From NCBI RefSeq assembly GCF_001922345.1, contig NZ_CP018812.1, forward strand, positions 2,232,001-2,296,000: a stretch of 64,000 nt of DNA, in the 5' to 3' direction. Shown in pieces: positions 8,862 through 18,175 of the stretch. Every line of letters starts with the position of its first letter. Positions within the stretch are counted from its first letter, which is position 1. The stretch is from Paraburkholderia sp. SOS3 (GTDB lineage Bacteria; Pseudomonadota; Gammaproteobacteria; Burkholderiales; Burkholderiaceae). The notes below the pieces were generated by a model, which did no database searches, had not been told where the DNA came from, and worked only from the letters and a program-made list of their open reading frames with translations. The position numbers were made by a program, and so were the translations under genes.

Positions 8862-10016
8862 TTACACCGTGCATAGGCTGGCATCCCGTCGCCAGACGGC
8901 CTGCAGCGCATCGACAATGCGAGCCGCGGCGTGCCCGTCGCCATACGGGTTCGCGATGCGCGCCATCGCCGCACATGCGCGCGGATCGTCGAGCAGCGCA
9001 AGCGTGCCCGCGACGATCGCCGCTTCGTCGGTACCGACGAGCTTGACGACGCCGGCGTCGACCGCTTCCTGGCGCTCCGTCGTATCGCGCATCACGAGCA
9101 CCGGCTTGCCGAGCGACGGCGCTTCTTCCTGCACGCCACCCGAATCGGTCAGGATCAGCTCCGCGCGATCCATCAGCCGGACGAACGGCAGGTACTGCAG
9201 CGGTTCGATCAGGTGCACGTTCGCCATCCCGCCGAGCAGACGGCTCACCGGTTCGCGAACCGCGGGGTTCAGATGAACCGGGTACACGATGTCGACGTCG
9301 GGCCGTGCACGCGCGATGCGCGCGAGCGCCGCGCAAATGCGCTCGAAGCCCGCGCCGAAGCTCTCGCGCCGGTGTCCCGTGACGACGAGCGTGCGCCGGC
9401 CAGGCGCGAGGCACGGCAGATCCGCGTCGGCGGCAGCGGCAATCCCGGGCTCGCGCGCAAGCAGCGCGCGCACCTCGAGCAGCGCATCGATCACGGTATT
9501 GCCGGTCACGACGATGCGCGCATCGTCTATGCCCTCCGCGAGCAGGTTTTGCCGCGCCCGTTCGGTCGGCGCGAAATGCAGCGCCGCGAGCGCGCCGGTC
9601 AGCTTGCGGTTCGCTTCCTCGGGCCATGGCGACAGCAGGTCTCCGGTACGCAGCCCCGCTTCGACGTGCCCGACCGGCACACGCTGATAGAACGACGCCA
9701 GCGAGGACGCGAGCGTCGTCGTCGTATCGCCGTGCACGAGTACGAGGTCCGGACGGCAGTCGCGAATCACGTCGCGCATGCCATGCATGATCGACGCAGT
9801 GACGTCGTACAGATCCTGGCCGCGTTTCATCACATTCAGGTCGAAGTGCGTGCGAATGCGGAATAGTTCGAGTACCTGATCGAGCATCTCGCGATGCTGT
9901 CCAGTCACGCAAACGAAGCAGTCGACGCCGTCCGTCCCCGCAAGCCGCCTGACGAGCGGCGCCATCTTGATCGCTTCGGGCCGCGTGCCGAAGGCCAGCA
10001 ACACTCTCTTGTTCAT
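8862..10016 (-). CDS. wecB: UDP-N-acetylglucosamine 2-epimerase (non-hydrolysing)
   Basis: The 384-residue product interconverts UDP-GlcNAc and UDP-ManNAc. The start [20 protein letters not shown] is diagnostic of the bacterial epimerase. [27 protein letters not shown] and the [13 protein letters not shown] segment carry the conserved acidic and histidine residues of the active site, and [20 protein letters not shown] binds the uracil nucleotide. The ATG at 10016 follows GGAG at suitable spacing. It feeds wecC, and the two make the ManNAcA donor. Position and order correspond to epsC in Ralstonia. Housekeeping wecB copies for common antigen also exist in other bacteria, but here the gene is clearly part of the EPS operon. 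Confidence 0.95.
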   Translation of the reverse strand: MNKRVLLAFGTRPEAIKMAPLVRRLAGTDGVDCFVCVTGQHREMLDQVLELFRIRTHFDLNVMKRGQDLYDVTASIMHGMRDVIRDCRPDLVLVHGDTTTTLASSLASFYQRVPVGHVEAGLRTGDLLSPWPEEANRKLTGALAALHFAPTERARQNLLAEGIDDARIVVTGNTVIDALLEVRALLAREPGIAAAADADLPCLAPGRRTLVVTGHRRESFGAGFERICAALARIARARPDVDIVYPVHLNPAVREPVSRLLGGMANVHLIEPLQYLPFVRLMDRAELILTDSGGVQEEAPSLGKPVLVMRDTTERQEAVDAGVVKLVGTDEAAIVAGTLALLDDPRACAAMARIANPYGDGHAAARIVDALQAVWRRDASLCTV

Positions 10017-10080
10017 ATCCGCTCCACCGCGCAATTCAAGGCGCGTTGCACTGCGCTGTTCACCTGCATCGACAATCCGT

Positions 10081-12285
10081 TCATTGCGTCACGCTCTCGT
10101 ACGGCGAAAAGCCGCCATAGGTGCTCGCGCGTTGCGGCACATCGCAGAGCACGATGCCGCTGACCGCAACGCCCGCGCTGCCGAGCAGACGCATCGTGTG
10201 GCGCAACTCCGCGCCGGAATGACGGCCGTGCCGCATCGCAAGCAACGTGGTGCCCGCGTGCTTGCCGATCAGCATTGAATCGGTCACGGCGAGCACCGGC
10301 GGCGTATCGACGATCACGACGTCGTACGCGCGAGAAAACTGTTCGATCGCCTCGGTAAAGCGTTCGCCCATCAGAAGCTCGGCCGGCGTCGCCGTGCTCG
10401 TGCCCCGCGACAGCACGTCGAGCCCGGGCAGCACGCCGCGCTGAACCACGCTGCCGGGCGCAGCGCCGCCAAGAAGGTCGGCGAGACCCGGCACGCGCGC
10501 GACATCGACATACGATTCGATACTGCCGCGCCGCAGATCCGCATCGATCAGCAGAACGTGCTTGCCCGCCGCGGCGAGCACCGCGGCCAGGTTCACCGAC
10601 AGGAACGACTTGCCCACGCCGGGCCGTGGGCCAGTGACCATCACGACGTTGTTGATCGCATCGGCGCCCATGCGGAACTGCAGCGCGGTGCGCAGGCTGC
10701 GCACGCCTTCGACTGCGACGTCTTGCGGCGCACTGACCGCAAGCACCGCCGACGCGCCGCGCGTGCCGCGGCGCATGCGCTGCAATTTGGCCTGGCGCGT
10801 ACTGTGCGAAATCGATGCATAGACCGGTACGCCCGACGCCTGCTCGATATCGAACGTATGCTCGAGCCCCCGCGTGAGCGAACGGCGCACGAACGCCGCG
10901 CTCACGCCGAGTACGAGACCGATGAGCGCCGCCGCGCCGATCACGAGCGCCTTGCGCGGCTTGACCGGCTTTTCCGCGGTCACGGCATAGTCGACGATGC
11001 GTGCGTTGCCCTGCTGCCCCGCACGCAGCACGCGCAGTTGCTGCGCGCTGTCCATCAGCTTCGTGTACAGCTGCGTGTTCACTTCGACATCGCGCTGCAG
11101 GCCGAGCGCAACCTGCTGCGTGTCGGGCAGCTTCTTCACCTGCTGCTCGAGCCGGTCCTGCTCGCGGCGCAAACCCGCGAGCTGCGCGTCGATCGCAGCG
11201 AGCGACGGATGGCCGGGCGCGAAGCGCGGCGCCAGTTCGTCGCGCTGCTGCTCGAGCGCAAGCATCTTTTCCTTGCCATCGACAATCGCGCGCAGCAGCA
11301 GACGCGTTTCTTCGGCGAGATCGACGGTGCCGTGCTGATTGCGGAATGCGTTGTAACGCTGCTCGGCGCGGTCGAGATCCGCGCGCAGGCGCGGCAACTG
11401 AAGATCGAGGAAATCGAGCATCTGTTGCGCCTGGCCCGACTTCAGATCGACGTTGCGCTGCACGTAACGCTGCGCGATCGTGTTGACGGTCTGCGCAGTG
11501 CGCTCGCTGTTCTTGCCTTCGAGCACGATCGAAATCACGCCGGACTGCCGCGCTTTCTCCTTGACGTCGAGCGCGGCTTGCAGCGCTTCGGTAGTCAGTT
11601 GCCGCGAGGCACGCGCGAGCGTGAACTCGGTACCTTCGCGCGCGACGAAGCTTTCCACGTAAAGGCGCAGCGGCCCGTCCTTCGTCTGTCCATCGACGCT
11701 GAGCCCGGTCTCGCCTTTCGCCACGACGAGACCATCCGGGTCGATCAGCGAGAACGTGCGGCCGGCACCCACGCGCAGCGTAAAGCGCTGGTCGTAGAGG
11801 CGCGGCGGCACGTCGAACTGCGTGACGTTCAGCACTTCGCCGCCCCACGCGAAACGCGCGAGACCGAACACGGGCGTGCCGGACTGGCCCGGCGTCGCAC
11901 GGCGCGCAAGCCACGCGCCGACGATCGGGACATAGCGCGGCTGCACATCGATATCCAGATGCAGCATGCGCACCGCGTAGTCGACCACCTGCCGCGAGCG
12001 GATCAGCTCGATCTCGGCTTCGGTCGTCGCCTTGCCGTCGAACAGCGCGGCGAGATCGCCAAGCTTGTCGTTGACGAGACTCGTGCTGTCGTCGACCTGC
12101 ACGATCGCGTCGGCGCGATACTTCGGTGTGGCGATCAACGCGTAGGCGACGCCGAGCAGCAGCGTCAGCGCCGTGATCAACGCGATCAGCAAGGCGTTCT
12201 CGCGAACCACCGCCGCGACCATCGACAGATCGACTTCATCGGGCGCGCTGTGCGCGTCCGAAACGTAATGAGTTTGCGTAGGCAT
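10081..12285 (-). CDS. wzc: Polysaccharide co-polymerase / BY-kinase (Wzc/EpsB-type)
   Basis: This 734-residue inner-membrane protein combines a Wzz domain and a cytoplasmic tyrosine kinase. Membrane segments are at about 33-51 and 446-466, with a long periplasmic region rich in heptad-like helices (about 280-400). The kinase has Walker [10 protein letters not shown] (552-560), the A' motif LLIDADLR (578-585) and Walker B VVIVDTPP (656-663). It controls chain length and export with Wza. The C-terminal tail has only two tyrosines (723 and 729), fewer than the five to seven of E. coli Wzc, so autophosphorylation sites are few. It starts 4 bp after the wzb stop and equals epsB of Ralstonia in position. 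Confidence 0.94.
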   Translation of the reverse strand: MPTQTHYVSDAHSAPDEVDLSMVAAVVRENALLIALITALTLLLGVAYALIATPKYRADAIVQVDDSTSLVNDKLGDLAALFDGKATTEAEIELIRSRQVVDYAVRMLHLDIDVQPRYVPIVGAWLARRATPGQSGTPVFGLARFAWGGEVLNVTQFDVPPRLYDQRFTLRVGAGRTFSLIDPDGLVVAKGETGLSVDGQTKDGPLRLYVESFVAREGTEFTLARASRQLTTEALQAALDVKEKARQSGVISIVLEGKNSERTAQTVNTIAQRYVQRNVDLKSGQAQQMLDFLDLQLPRLRADLDRAEQRYNAFRNQHGTVDLAEETRLLLRAIVDGKEKMLALEQQRDELAPRFAPGHPSLAAIDAQLAGLRREQDRLEQQVKKLPDTQQVALGLQRDVEVNTQLYTKLMDSAQQLRVLRAGQQGNARIVDYAVTAEKPVKPRKALVIGAAALIGLVLGVSAAFVRRSLTRGLEHTFDIEQASGVPVYASISHSTRQAKLQRMRRGTRGASAVLAVSAPQDVAVEGVRSLRTALQFRMGADAINNVVMVTGPRPGVGKSFLSVNLAAVLAAAGKHVLLIDADLRRGSIESYVDVARVPGLADLLGGAAPGSVVQRGVLPGLDVLSRGTSTATPAELLMGERFTEAIEQFSRAYDVVIVDTPPVLAVTDSMLIGKHAGTTLLAMRHGRHSGAELRHTMRLLGSAGVAVSGIVLCDVPQRASTYGGFSPYESVTQ

Positions 12286-12289
12286 CGAA

Positions 12290-12727
12290 TCAGCGGCACA
12301 GTTGGCCGATGGCGGGTTGCCAGTCGGTGAGCCCTTGCTCGATCTGTGCGATCGCCAGCTCGAAGATGAATGGATCGCGCCGGTACGGGTCGACGACATC
12401 GAAGCCGCCTGCGTCGCCGAGGCGATAGACCTTGCCTTGCGCGTGCGGCCACGCTTCGAGCAACGCGTCGCGCTGCTCGCGCGTCATGGTCAGGATCAGT
12501 TCCGCATCGCGCACATGCGGTTCAGCGAGCGGCGTAGCCGCGTGCGTCGAAAGATCGAGGCCGCGCCTGCCCATCAGCCGCACGGCGAGCGCGTCGGCGC
12601 CGCGGCCATCCGATGCATACAAACCAGCCGATGCGACCGCAACGCCGGGCATGCGGCTCGCGAGCAGCACCTGCGCGACCGGGCTGCGGCACACGTTCGC
12701 GGTGCACACCATCAGAACGCCGCTCAT
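12290..12727 (-). CDS. wzb: Low-molecular-weight protein tyrosine phosphatase (Wzb/EpsP-type)
   Basis: The product has 145 residues, the normal size for the family. The P-loop is CTANVCRS with nucleophile Cys8 and Arg14, and the general acid is Asp113 in VVDPYRRDP, followed by the usual LMW-PTP C-terminal helix. It should dephosphorylate the partner BY-kinase encoded next to it. The ATG overlaps the wza stop in ATGA, so the pair is translationally coupled. The arrangement wza-wzb-wzc is the classic export module of Wzy-dependent exopolysaccharides; in the Ralstonia naming this is epsP. Confidence 0.95.
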   Translation of the reverse strand: MSGVLMVCTANVCRSPVAQVLLASRMPGVAVASAGLYASDGRGADALAVRLMGRRGLDLSTHAATPLAEPHVRDAELILTMTREQRDALLEAWPHAQGKVYRLGDAGGFDVVDPYRRDPFIFELAIAQIEQGLTDWQPAIGQLCR

Positions 12728-13911
12728 TTGCCCACCACCGCAGCCGTGAGGCCTGTGTTGATCATCGGCAGCAACTGGTTCAGCACACGGCTAAAGCGCG
12801 CAAGACCCGTCGCATCGACATAGACGACGTCCTTCGGCTGCAGTTCGAACTGGTTGGCGAGCAGCATCGCGACCGGCGATCGCGCATCGAGGTGATAGAC
12901 GCTCGGCGTGCCCGACAGCGCACCGCGGATCACATACATTTGTGCCGCGTCGGCGCTCGTCTGGTTCAGGCTGCCGGCCTGCGAGACCGCATCGCTCAAC
13001 GTGAGCCGGCCGTTTCGCATCGGCACTGCCGTCGCCGGATGGTTGATTTCGCCCATCACGTAGACGCCGTTTTCGTCGCGAGAGACGACGCGCAGCATGT
13101 CACCCGCCTTCAGCACGATCCTGGCCGGATTCTTCTGCTGCTCGAAAAGCTGCGACAGATTCACCGTGTACGAGCGGCCGTCGCGCACGAGCACCATGCG
13201 GCTCTGATCCGCATTCGCCGTGAAGCCGCCTGCGCGGCCGACCGCTTCATAAAGCGTCATCGGAATGTCGTTGATCGGCTGCGCGCCCGGCGCATGCACT
13301 TCGCCGTCGATATAGATCTGCGCCGAGCGAAACGACGCAACGCGCACCGTGACCTGCGGATTGCGGAATACGTTGGCAAGGCGCCGCGCGAGCAGGTCGC
13401 GCGCTTCGTCGGCCTTCAATCCGGCGACCCGCACGCTGCCTGCATACGGAAACTGGATGCAGCCGGAGTCGTCGACGACGAAACCCGCAGGCGCATCGGC
13501 CGCACGCACCTGCGTCTGGGTCTGCGAGCCCTGCGCGGCCGCCAGTTCGGGGTGATCCCATACCGTGATTTGCAGCACATCGCCGACGCCGAGCGTGTAC
13601 GGACGGCCGGCAGAAAACAGATCGGGGGCACTCTCGCCCGCGGCGCCGTCTCGCATCTGCGCGAGCAGCGCGGCATCGATTTCGCGAATCGGCACGCCGC
13701 TCGCACTGCCGGCATCGGCGCGCGTCGCCGCAGCAGTCGATCCATTCGGCACAGCGCCGTTCGACGAAGTGGAGGCATCGCGCGCCATGCGCATGCCGGG
13801 TGCGACGCTGCACGCGCACAGCACGAGCGCGGCGGCTGCCAGCGTCACTGCCGTCGTTGCGCGGCGGCCCGGGGCCGTTGCGCGCGCACGTTTCGATATC
13901 CTGCACAACAT
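12724..13911 (-). CDS. wza: Outer-membrane polysaccharide export lipoprotein (Wza/EpsA-type)
   Basis: This 395-residue protein forms the outer-membrane exit channel. The signal sequence ends in a lipobox LCAC, making Cys34 the likely acylated residue. The Poly_export domain begins YTLGVGDVLQITVWDHPEL, followed by SLBB repeats (for example GEVHAPGAQPINDIP and GEINHPATAVPMRNG). The ATG at 13911 was chosen because it gives a normal lipoprotein signal; the frame stays open far upstream but without homology, and no strong Shine-Dalgarno is seen. It is the first gene of the 11-gene EPS operon, so the operon promoter must lie in 13912-14259. Confidence 0.94.
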   Translation of the reverse strand: MLCRISKRARATAPGRRATTAVTLAAAALVLCACSVAPGMRMARDASTSSNGAVPNGSTAAATRADAGSASGVPIREIDAALLAQMRDGAAGESAPDLFSAGRPYTLGVGDVLQITVWDHPELAAAQGSQTQTQVRAADAPAGFVVDDSGCIQFPYAGSVRVAGLKADEARDLLARRLANVFRNPQVTVRVASFRSAQIYIDGEVHAPGAQPINDIPMTLYEAVGRAGGFTANADQSRMVLVRDGRSYTVNLSQLFEQQKNPARIVLKAGDMLRVVSRDENGVYVMGEINHPATAVPMRNGRLTLSDAVSQAGSLNQTSADAAQMYVIRGALSGTPSVYHLDARSPVAMLLANQFELQPKDVVYVDATGLARFSRVLNQLLPMINTGLTAAVVGK

Positions 13912-14259
13912 GAAAATAATCAGCGGCTTTTCGCGGCTTGCGTGTCCGTCGTATCGACGCATACCGGCGCATCGGCACCGGCAACACACAGCGGAAAAAC
14001 TGAGAACCTCGATTTTGAAGAGCCGCCCATCGTAGAAGCGCTCGGCGTACGAGTTCGGCCAAACTCCAAACCGTTTTCGCCAGACGCTCATCTCTTTTTT
14101 GTCAGGGATGTCGATCGTCACGCGCGCTGCATCGACGCACGATCGCGGTGCACCCCATGTAACGCCCCGAAACACTTTCGAACAATCGAACGCGCGCGAA
14201 ACAGGAACCCGCGATATCGGCCTGCAGTCTCTCTGTGGGCCGCCGATCGACCGTACACC
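13912..14259. promoter_or_regulatory. Divergent intergenic region, EPS operon / opgC-like gene
   Basis: This 348-bp stretch separates wza (minus) from the OpgC-like gene (plus) and must hold both promoters. It is more AT-rich than its flanks in the part nearest wza (about 13970-14110), with runs such as TTTTTT at about 14094-14099. I could not assign convincing -35/-10 pairs by eye. No gene is supported here, although the wza reading frame remains open across it. Confidence 0.5.
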
Positions 14260-15363
14260 ATGCCAAAACCCACCCCTCGCCTTATCGAACTCGACTTCTT
14301 CCGCGGACTCGTTCTGCTTGTCATCGTCGTCGATCACATCGGCGGCAGCATCGTCTCGCGCTTCACGCTGCATGCGTATGCGCTATGCGACGCCGCCGAG
14401 GTGTTCGTCTTTCTCGGCGGCTTCGCAACGGCGACCGCGTACCGCTCGCTTGCCGAGCGGCACACCGAAGCAGTCGCGCGGCAACGCTTCCTGCGGCGCG
14501 CGCTCGAGTTGTATCGCGCATTTCTGATCACTGCGGTGCTGATGCTCGTCGTCACGGCCGTGCTCAGCGCGCTGCGCATCGATGCGCCCAATCTCGCGAT
14601 GACCGATCTCGACGACCTGCTCGATACGCCCGCCTCCGTGCTCGGCGATCTTCTTCTGTTCCGGCGCCAGCCGTATCTTGCGTCGGTGCTGCCGATGTAT
14701 GCATTGTTTGCGCTGTCCGTGCCGGCCGTGCTGCCGCTCGCGCGCAGCAAGCCGTGGCTGCTGCTCGCGGGCAGCATCGCGCTGTGGGCGATCGCGCCGA
14801 CCGTCGCCCGCGTGCTGCCGATCGCCGAGGGTGCGCAATGGGACTTCAACCCGTTCGCATGGCAATTGATGTTCGTGCTCGGCGTGCTGGTGCGTTGCCA
14901 GCCCGTCTATGAACGTGTCACCTCGCATCGCGACGGCTGGCTCGTCACCGCGCTCGCCATTACGATCGTCGCGGTGGGCGCGTATTACAAGCTGTTCATC
15001 GAGACCGCCCCGATGGACGGCAGCCTCAAACAGAATCTGTCGTGGTTGCGCGTATCGAACTTTCTCGCGATCGCGTGGCTCGCCGCGCATATGATTCGTG
15101 CAGGCTGGACGAAAAAGCTCGCGGAGCGGCTGCCGTGGATCGGCCAGATCGGACGCAAAGGGCTGCTATGCTTCGTCGCGGGCACCGTGATCTCCCTCGT
15201 CGTCGATTCGCTGTTGTACAAGGCAACCGAGGGTTATCTGAACGTGCCGCTCGGCCTCATGGCAGACGGAGTCGCAATCGGTGCGCTGCTTGCGGTGGCG
15301 AAAGTTTCGGCACCCATTTCGCGGGTCTTCGCACCGAAGCTCGGCAACCCGTCGTCGAGCTAG
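14260..15363 (+). CDS. opgC: OpgC-domain acyltransferase, integral membrane
   Basis: The product has 367 residues with about ten membrane segments and belongs to the OpgC family of membrane acyltransferases. The opening RLIELDFFRGLVLLVIVVDH is the family signature, containing the DFFRG and catalytic-type His-bearing VVDH elements. OpgC transfers succinyl groups to periplasmic glucans in E. coli. Here, divergent from an EPS operon, it may instead decorate the exopolysaccharide; that is inference. The ATG at 14260 fits the family start, although the frame is open much further upstream. A secreted esterase gene follows after 41 bp on the same strand, suggesting a two-gene unit for acyl decoration and removal. 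Confidence 0.85.
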   Translation: MPKPTPRLIELDFFRGLVLLVIVVDHIGGSIVSRFTLHAYALCDAAEVFVFLGGFATATAYRSLAERHTEAVARQRFLRRALELYRAFLITAVLMLVVTAVLSALRIDAPNLAMTDLDDLLDTPASVLGDLLLFRRQPYLASVLPMYALFALSVPAVLPLARSKPWLLLAGSIALWAIAPTVARVLPIAEGAQWDFNPFAWQLMFVLGVLVRCQPVYERVTSHRDGWLVTALAITIVAVGAYYKLFIETAPMDGSLKQNLSWLRVSNFLAIAWLAAHMIRAGWTKKLAERLPWIGQIGRKGLLCFVAGTVISLVVDSLLYKATEGYLNVPLGLMADGVAIGALLAVAKVSAPISRVFAPKLGNPSSS

Positions 15364-15404
15364 CACGAACCCGTTTGCTTTCGCCCGCACCGTCTTTATC
15401 GCTC

Positions 15405-16367
15405 ATGCGCAGAACGTTTCGACGTCCACTTCGACCATCCATCGGATTGCTGTGCAGTTTCGTCACGCTCGCCCTGACGGCGAACGCCGCTGCCGCGGTC
15501 GACACTCGCGTCGACGCAGCAGCTACTCCGACCGGCCCATCGGCGCCGGTCGCCGCGGGTATGCGAGCCGCAGGGGCGAGCACGGTACAAAGCCACACGT
15601 TCCGTTCGACCGCGCTGCAGCGCGACTGGTCATACGTGGTCTACCTGCCGCCCGGGTATCGCGCCGACGGTCCGCCCGACGGTCCGCGCTACCCGGTGCT
15701 CTATCTGCTGCACGGCAACGACGACGACGCACATCGCTGGATTACCGAAGGCCATCTGCAAACGGCCGCCGACGCGCTGATCGCGCGCTCGGAGATCCCG
15801 CCGGTCGTGATCGTGATGCCGCAAGGCGGCACCGACTGGTACGTCGATCGCAAGGAGAAGATCGAAACCGCGTTCTTCGGCGAACTACTGCCGCATGTCG
15901 AATCGCACTACGCGGTCACGAACGATCGCAAAGGCCGCGCGATCGGCGGCGTATCGATGGGCGGCTTCGGTGCGTTGCGCTACGCGATGCTCGAGCCCGA
16001 TCGCTTTTGCGGCGTGCTGCTGCTAAGCCCGGCCATTTATTCGGGCGAGCCGCCGCCGCAATCGGCCGCGCGCCGCGTCCACGTGTTCGGCGAGCAGCGC
16101 TTCGATGCCGATATCTGGCATGCGCTGAACTACCCGGCGCTCTGGCCGCGTTACATGAGCCAGCCCTACCGGCTGCCGATGTTTATCGCCGCCGGCGACC
16201 ACGACGTCGTGATCGAGGCCGAAGCGTCGCTGCTGTACACGCATCTGCGCGAAGCGGGCAATCCGGCCGCGCTGCGGATCATCGGCGGCGGACACGATTG
16301 GGACACCTGGTCCGCCCTGCTGCCCGCCGCCCTCAAATATGGTTTGTCCTGCATCAGGTCGTCGTGA
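15405..16367 (+). CDS. Secreted esterase, esterase D/Ig85 type alpha/beta hydrolase
   Basis: This 320-residue protein has a signal peptide (about 1-31, ending LTANAAAA) and an alpha/beta-hydrolase domain of the putative esterase family that includes EstD, feruloyl esterases and antigen 85. The nucleophile is Ser184 in GGVSMGG, the acid is likely Asp in AAGDHDVV, and the histidine lies in GGGHDWDTW near residue 302. VLYLLHGNDDD forms the oxyanion-hole strand. It would act in the periplasm or outside, perhaps removing ester substituents from the neighbouring polysaccharide. It lies 41 bp downstream of the OpgC-like gene. The natural substrate is unknown. Confidence 0.85.
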   Translation: MRRTFRRPLRPSIGLLCSFVTLALTANAAAAVDTRVDAAATPTGPSAPVAAGMRAAGASTVQSHTFRSTALQRDWSYVVYLPPGYRADGPPDGPRYPVLYLLHGNDDDAHRWITEGHLQTAADALIARSEIPPVVIVMPQGGTDWYVDRKEKIETAFFGELLPHVESHYAVTNDRKGRAIGGVSMGGFGALRYAMLEPDRFCGVLLLSPAIYSGEPPPQSAARRVHVFGEQRFDADIWHALNYPALWPRYMSQPYRLPMFIAAGDHDVVIEAEASLLYTHLREAGNPAALRIIGGGHDWDTWSALLPAALKYGLSCIRSS

Positions 16368-16448
16368 TGCATGACGCGCGCCGCCGCACCACGCCGGCAC
16401 CGCTCGTGCAAGCGTAAGCGGCGGCGGCACGAAACGCCTGATCGGAGC

Positions 16449-17552
16449 CTATCGGACAAAGTCGGTCCACAGCACCATCAACACCGTCATCAGGGCGGGC
16501 CCGATAAAAACGCCGAGCAGCCCGAACGTTTCCGCGCCGCCCAGTATCCCGAACAGCACGAGCAAAAATGGCAGCCGCGTCGAGCTGCCGATCAGCACGG
16601 GCCGCACGAAGTGCTCGGCGATAAACACGACCACGAAGCCGAACACGACGACGCCGATCGCGCCGGCCGTGCCGCCTTGCAGGAAAAGCCACAGGCCCGC
16701 GCAGCAAAATACGACCGGCGCGCAAAACGGCAGCATCGCGGCGATCGCGGTGACGACACCGAGCAGCGTCGCGTGTGCGACGCCCGTGACCGCATAGGCG
16801 ATGCCGAGCAGCACGCCTTCTCCGATGCCGACCACGACCAGCCCCGACACCGTGCCGCGCACGGCGCCCGCCATCCGCTCGGCAAGCTGCGCGCTTTCGT
16901 TGCCGAACGCGCGGCGCATGCCTTTCAGCACCGCGCCCGAAAGGCTCGGGCCCGCCTGAAAAATGACGAACAGCGTAACGAGCGTGAAGCCGAACACCAT
17001 GAGCGCGTGCGCGGCCCGTGCACCAAAATGGCGGCCGAACGTGACGACTGCGTTGCCGTGCAGCCCTTTCATCGCCGGCGAGGCTTTCAACGGCTGTCCT
17101 AAGTTCGCGTTCCACCAGTTCATGACCTGCTCGGAGCCGAACGGCAGATGGGATACGAAGTCCGGCATCGGGATACCGTTCTGCTCGACGTAGTGCAGCC
17201 AGACGGTCACGTCATGCGCCTCCGCGGCCGCCTGCGCGATGCCGACGGCGGCCGGCAGCACGAAAAGCAGCGCGACGAGAACCGTCAGCAGTGTCGCGAT
17301 GACCGTCGTGCGGCCATTGAACGCGGCCTGCCGCTCGATCCGGCGAAACAGCGGCCACAGCGAGGTTGCAATTACGCAGGCCCAGGCGACGGCGGGGATG
17401 AAATCCCGCACCACCCATAACGCCAGTAACACGAGCGCGGTATAGAGCGCCGCCGAAGCGACCCGCTGCATCCTGCGGCGGCTATCCATATCGGCGCCGG
17501 CCGTTACGCGCGGCGGGGGGCCCGGAGGAACAGCGGGTGGGCGTGGAATCAT
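16449..17552 (-). CDS. AI-2E family transporter (PerM-like permease)
   Basis: The 367-residue product has the eight-segment pattern of the PF01594 family, including an N-terminal pair (about 35-72), a large soluble middle, and the conserved end segment GVFIGPALMTVLMVLW. It begins with a proline-rich cytoplasmic stretch; ATG 17552 was used, and a later Met at residue 22 is possible. The family was named after TqsA, an AI-2 exporter of E. coli, but most members have other or unknown substrates, some being Na+/H+ antiporters. It is not evidence for quorum sensing here. It converges on the esterase gene, with 81 bp between. Confidence 0.88.
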   Translation of the reverse strand: MIPRPPAVPPGPPPRVTAGADMDSRRRMQRVASAALYTALVLLALWVVRDFIPAVAWACVIATSLWPLFRRIERQAAFNGRTTVIATLLTVLVALLFVLPAAVGIAQAAAEAHDVTVWLHYVEQNGIPMPDFVSHLPFGSEQVMNWWNANLGQPLKASPAMKGLHGNAVVTFGRHFGARAAHALMVFGFTLVTLFVIFQAGPSLSGAVLKGMRRAFGNESAQLAERMAGAVRGTVSGLVVVGIGEGVLLGIAYAVTGVAHATLLGVVTAIAAMLPFCAPVVFCCAGLWLFLQGGTAGAIGVVVFGFVVVFIAEHFVRPVLIGSSTRLPFLLVLFGILGGAETFGLLGVFIGPALMTVLMVLWTDFVR

Positions 17553-17884
17553 ATGGCCTCTTCATGTGTTATTGGGGGGCGAGGATTGTTCGCCGTGCGC
17601 GCGAGAAGCGCGGCGCGTGTCGCACAGACCTCCGGTCTGCACATCTTAAAGGACGGGGACATCCCCGGCCCGTCGGCCTGTGCAGGCCGTGCACGGGGTA
17701 CAAAAGCTTGTTGCGGGAATGCGATCGGCCGGGCGCCGCACGTCGGAAAGGCCGGTCTCGCCGTACTTCAAAAGCTTTCATCCCAATTATTTCGGATCAG
17801 GCAACAGTGTTTCAACGCCCGCACAATGGCGCTGCCGCGCCGACGGGACTACATTCGGGCACACCCGAATTTACGGAGCCGACC
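17553..17884. promoter_or_regulatory. Intergenic region with hairpin ahead of DUF3331 gene
   Basis: This 332-bp divergent spacer has no supported gene. A perfect 7-bp inverted repeat, ATTCGGG (17853-17859) and CCCGAAT (17864-17870), with loop CACA, lies just before the GGAG ribosome-binding site of the DUF3331 gene (start 17885), where it could act as an operator or an RNA hairpin. A second small inverted repeat, CAGACC/GGTCTG, lies near 17625-17640. Promoter boxes could not be assigned with confidence. Confidence 0.45.
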
Positions 17885-18175
17885 ATGACGACGTTAGAGT
17901 GCGTACCACTGCTCGGTGCCAACGGCTTGCGCATCGAGATTCTCGAGCGCTCCGAAAACACGCTGGTAATCCGCTGGGTCGAACCCGGTAAATGCCACTA
18001 TGGGGAACAGCGTTGGCGCCGCCGCTCGGCACACACTTCAGGCACGTGCGCGGTATCGCGCCGCAAGATCCGGCGCGGCGACGCGGTGTTCAAGCCGGCC
18101 GAAAGGCCCGCACCGCTGAACGCGGCCGCCATGATCGCAGCGGATATCCTCGCCAACCTGATCAACGGCATCTAG
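17885..18175 (+). CDS. DUF3331 domain protein
   Basis: A 96-residue cytoplasmic protein with no signal peptide or membrane segment. It matches what is known of DUF3331, a small family found mainly in Burkholderia relatives: VIRWVEPGKCHYGEQRW in the first half, then GTCAVSRRKIRRGDAVFKP and a C-terminal helix with NAAAMIAADIL. The spaced cysteines (in GKCHYG and GTCAVS) and the 'ordinary-protein-then-RRGDAVF' layout suggest a compact beta fold. Function is unknown. ATG 17885 is preceded by GGAG at good distance. It appears to be a single-gene unit. Confidence 0.8.
   Translation: MTTLECVPLLGANGLRIEILERSENTLVIRWVEPGKCHYGEQRWRRRSAHTSGTCAVSRRKIRRGDAVFKPAERPAPLNAAAMIAADILANLINGI

Noticed and set aside
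10558..12330. 590-codon plus-strand open frame opposite wzc
   Set aside because: It is antisense to a well-supported gene, has the Arg/His-rich make-up of reversed GC-rich coding DNA and no recognisable domain or ribosome-binding site.
12613..14259. Long in-frame extension upstream of the OpgC-like gene
   Set aside because: It runs antisense through wzb and wza, and homology to OpgC begins at the ATG at 14260.
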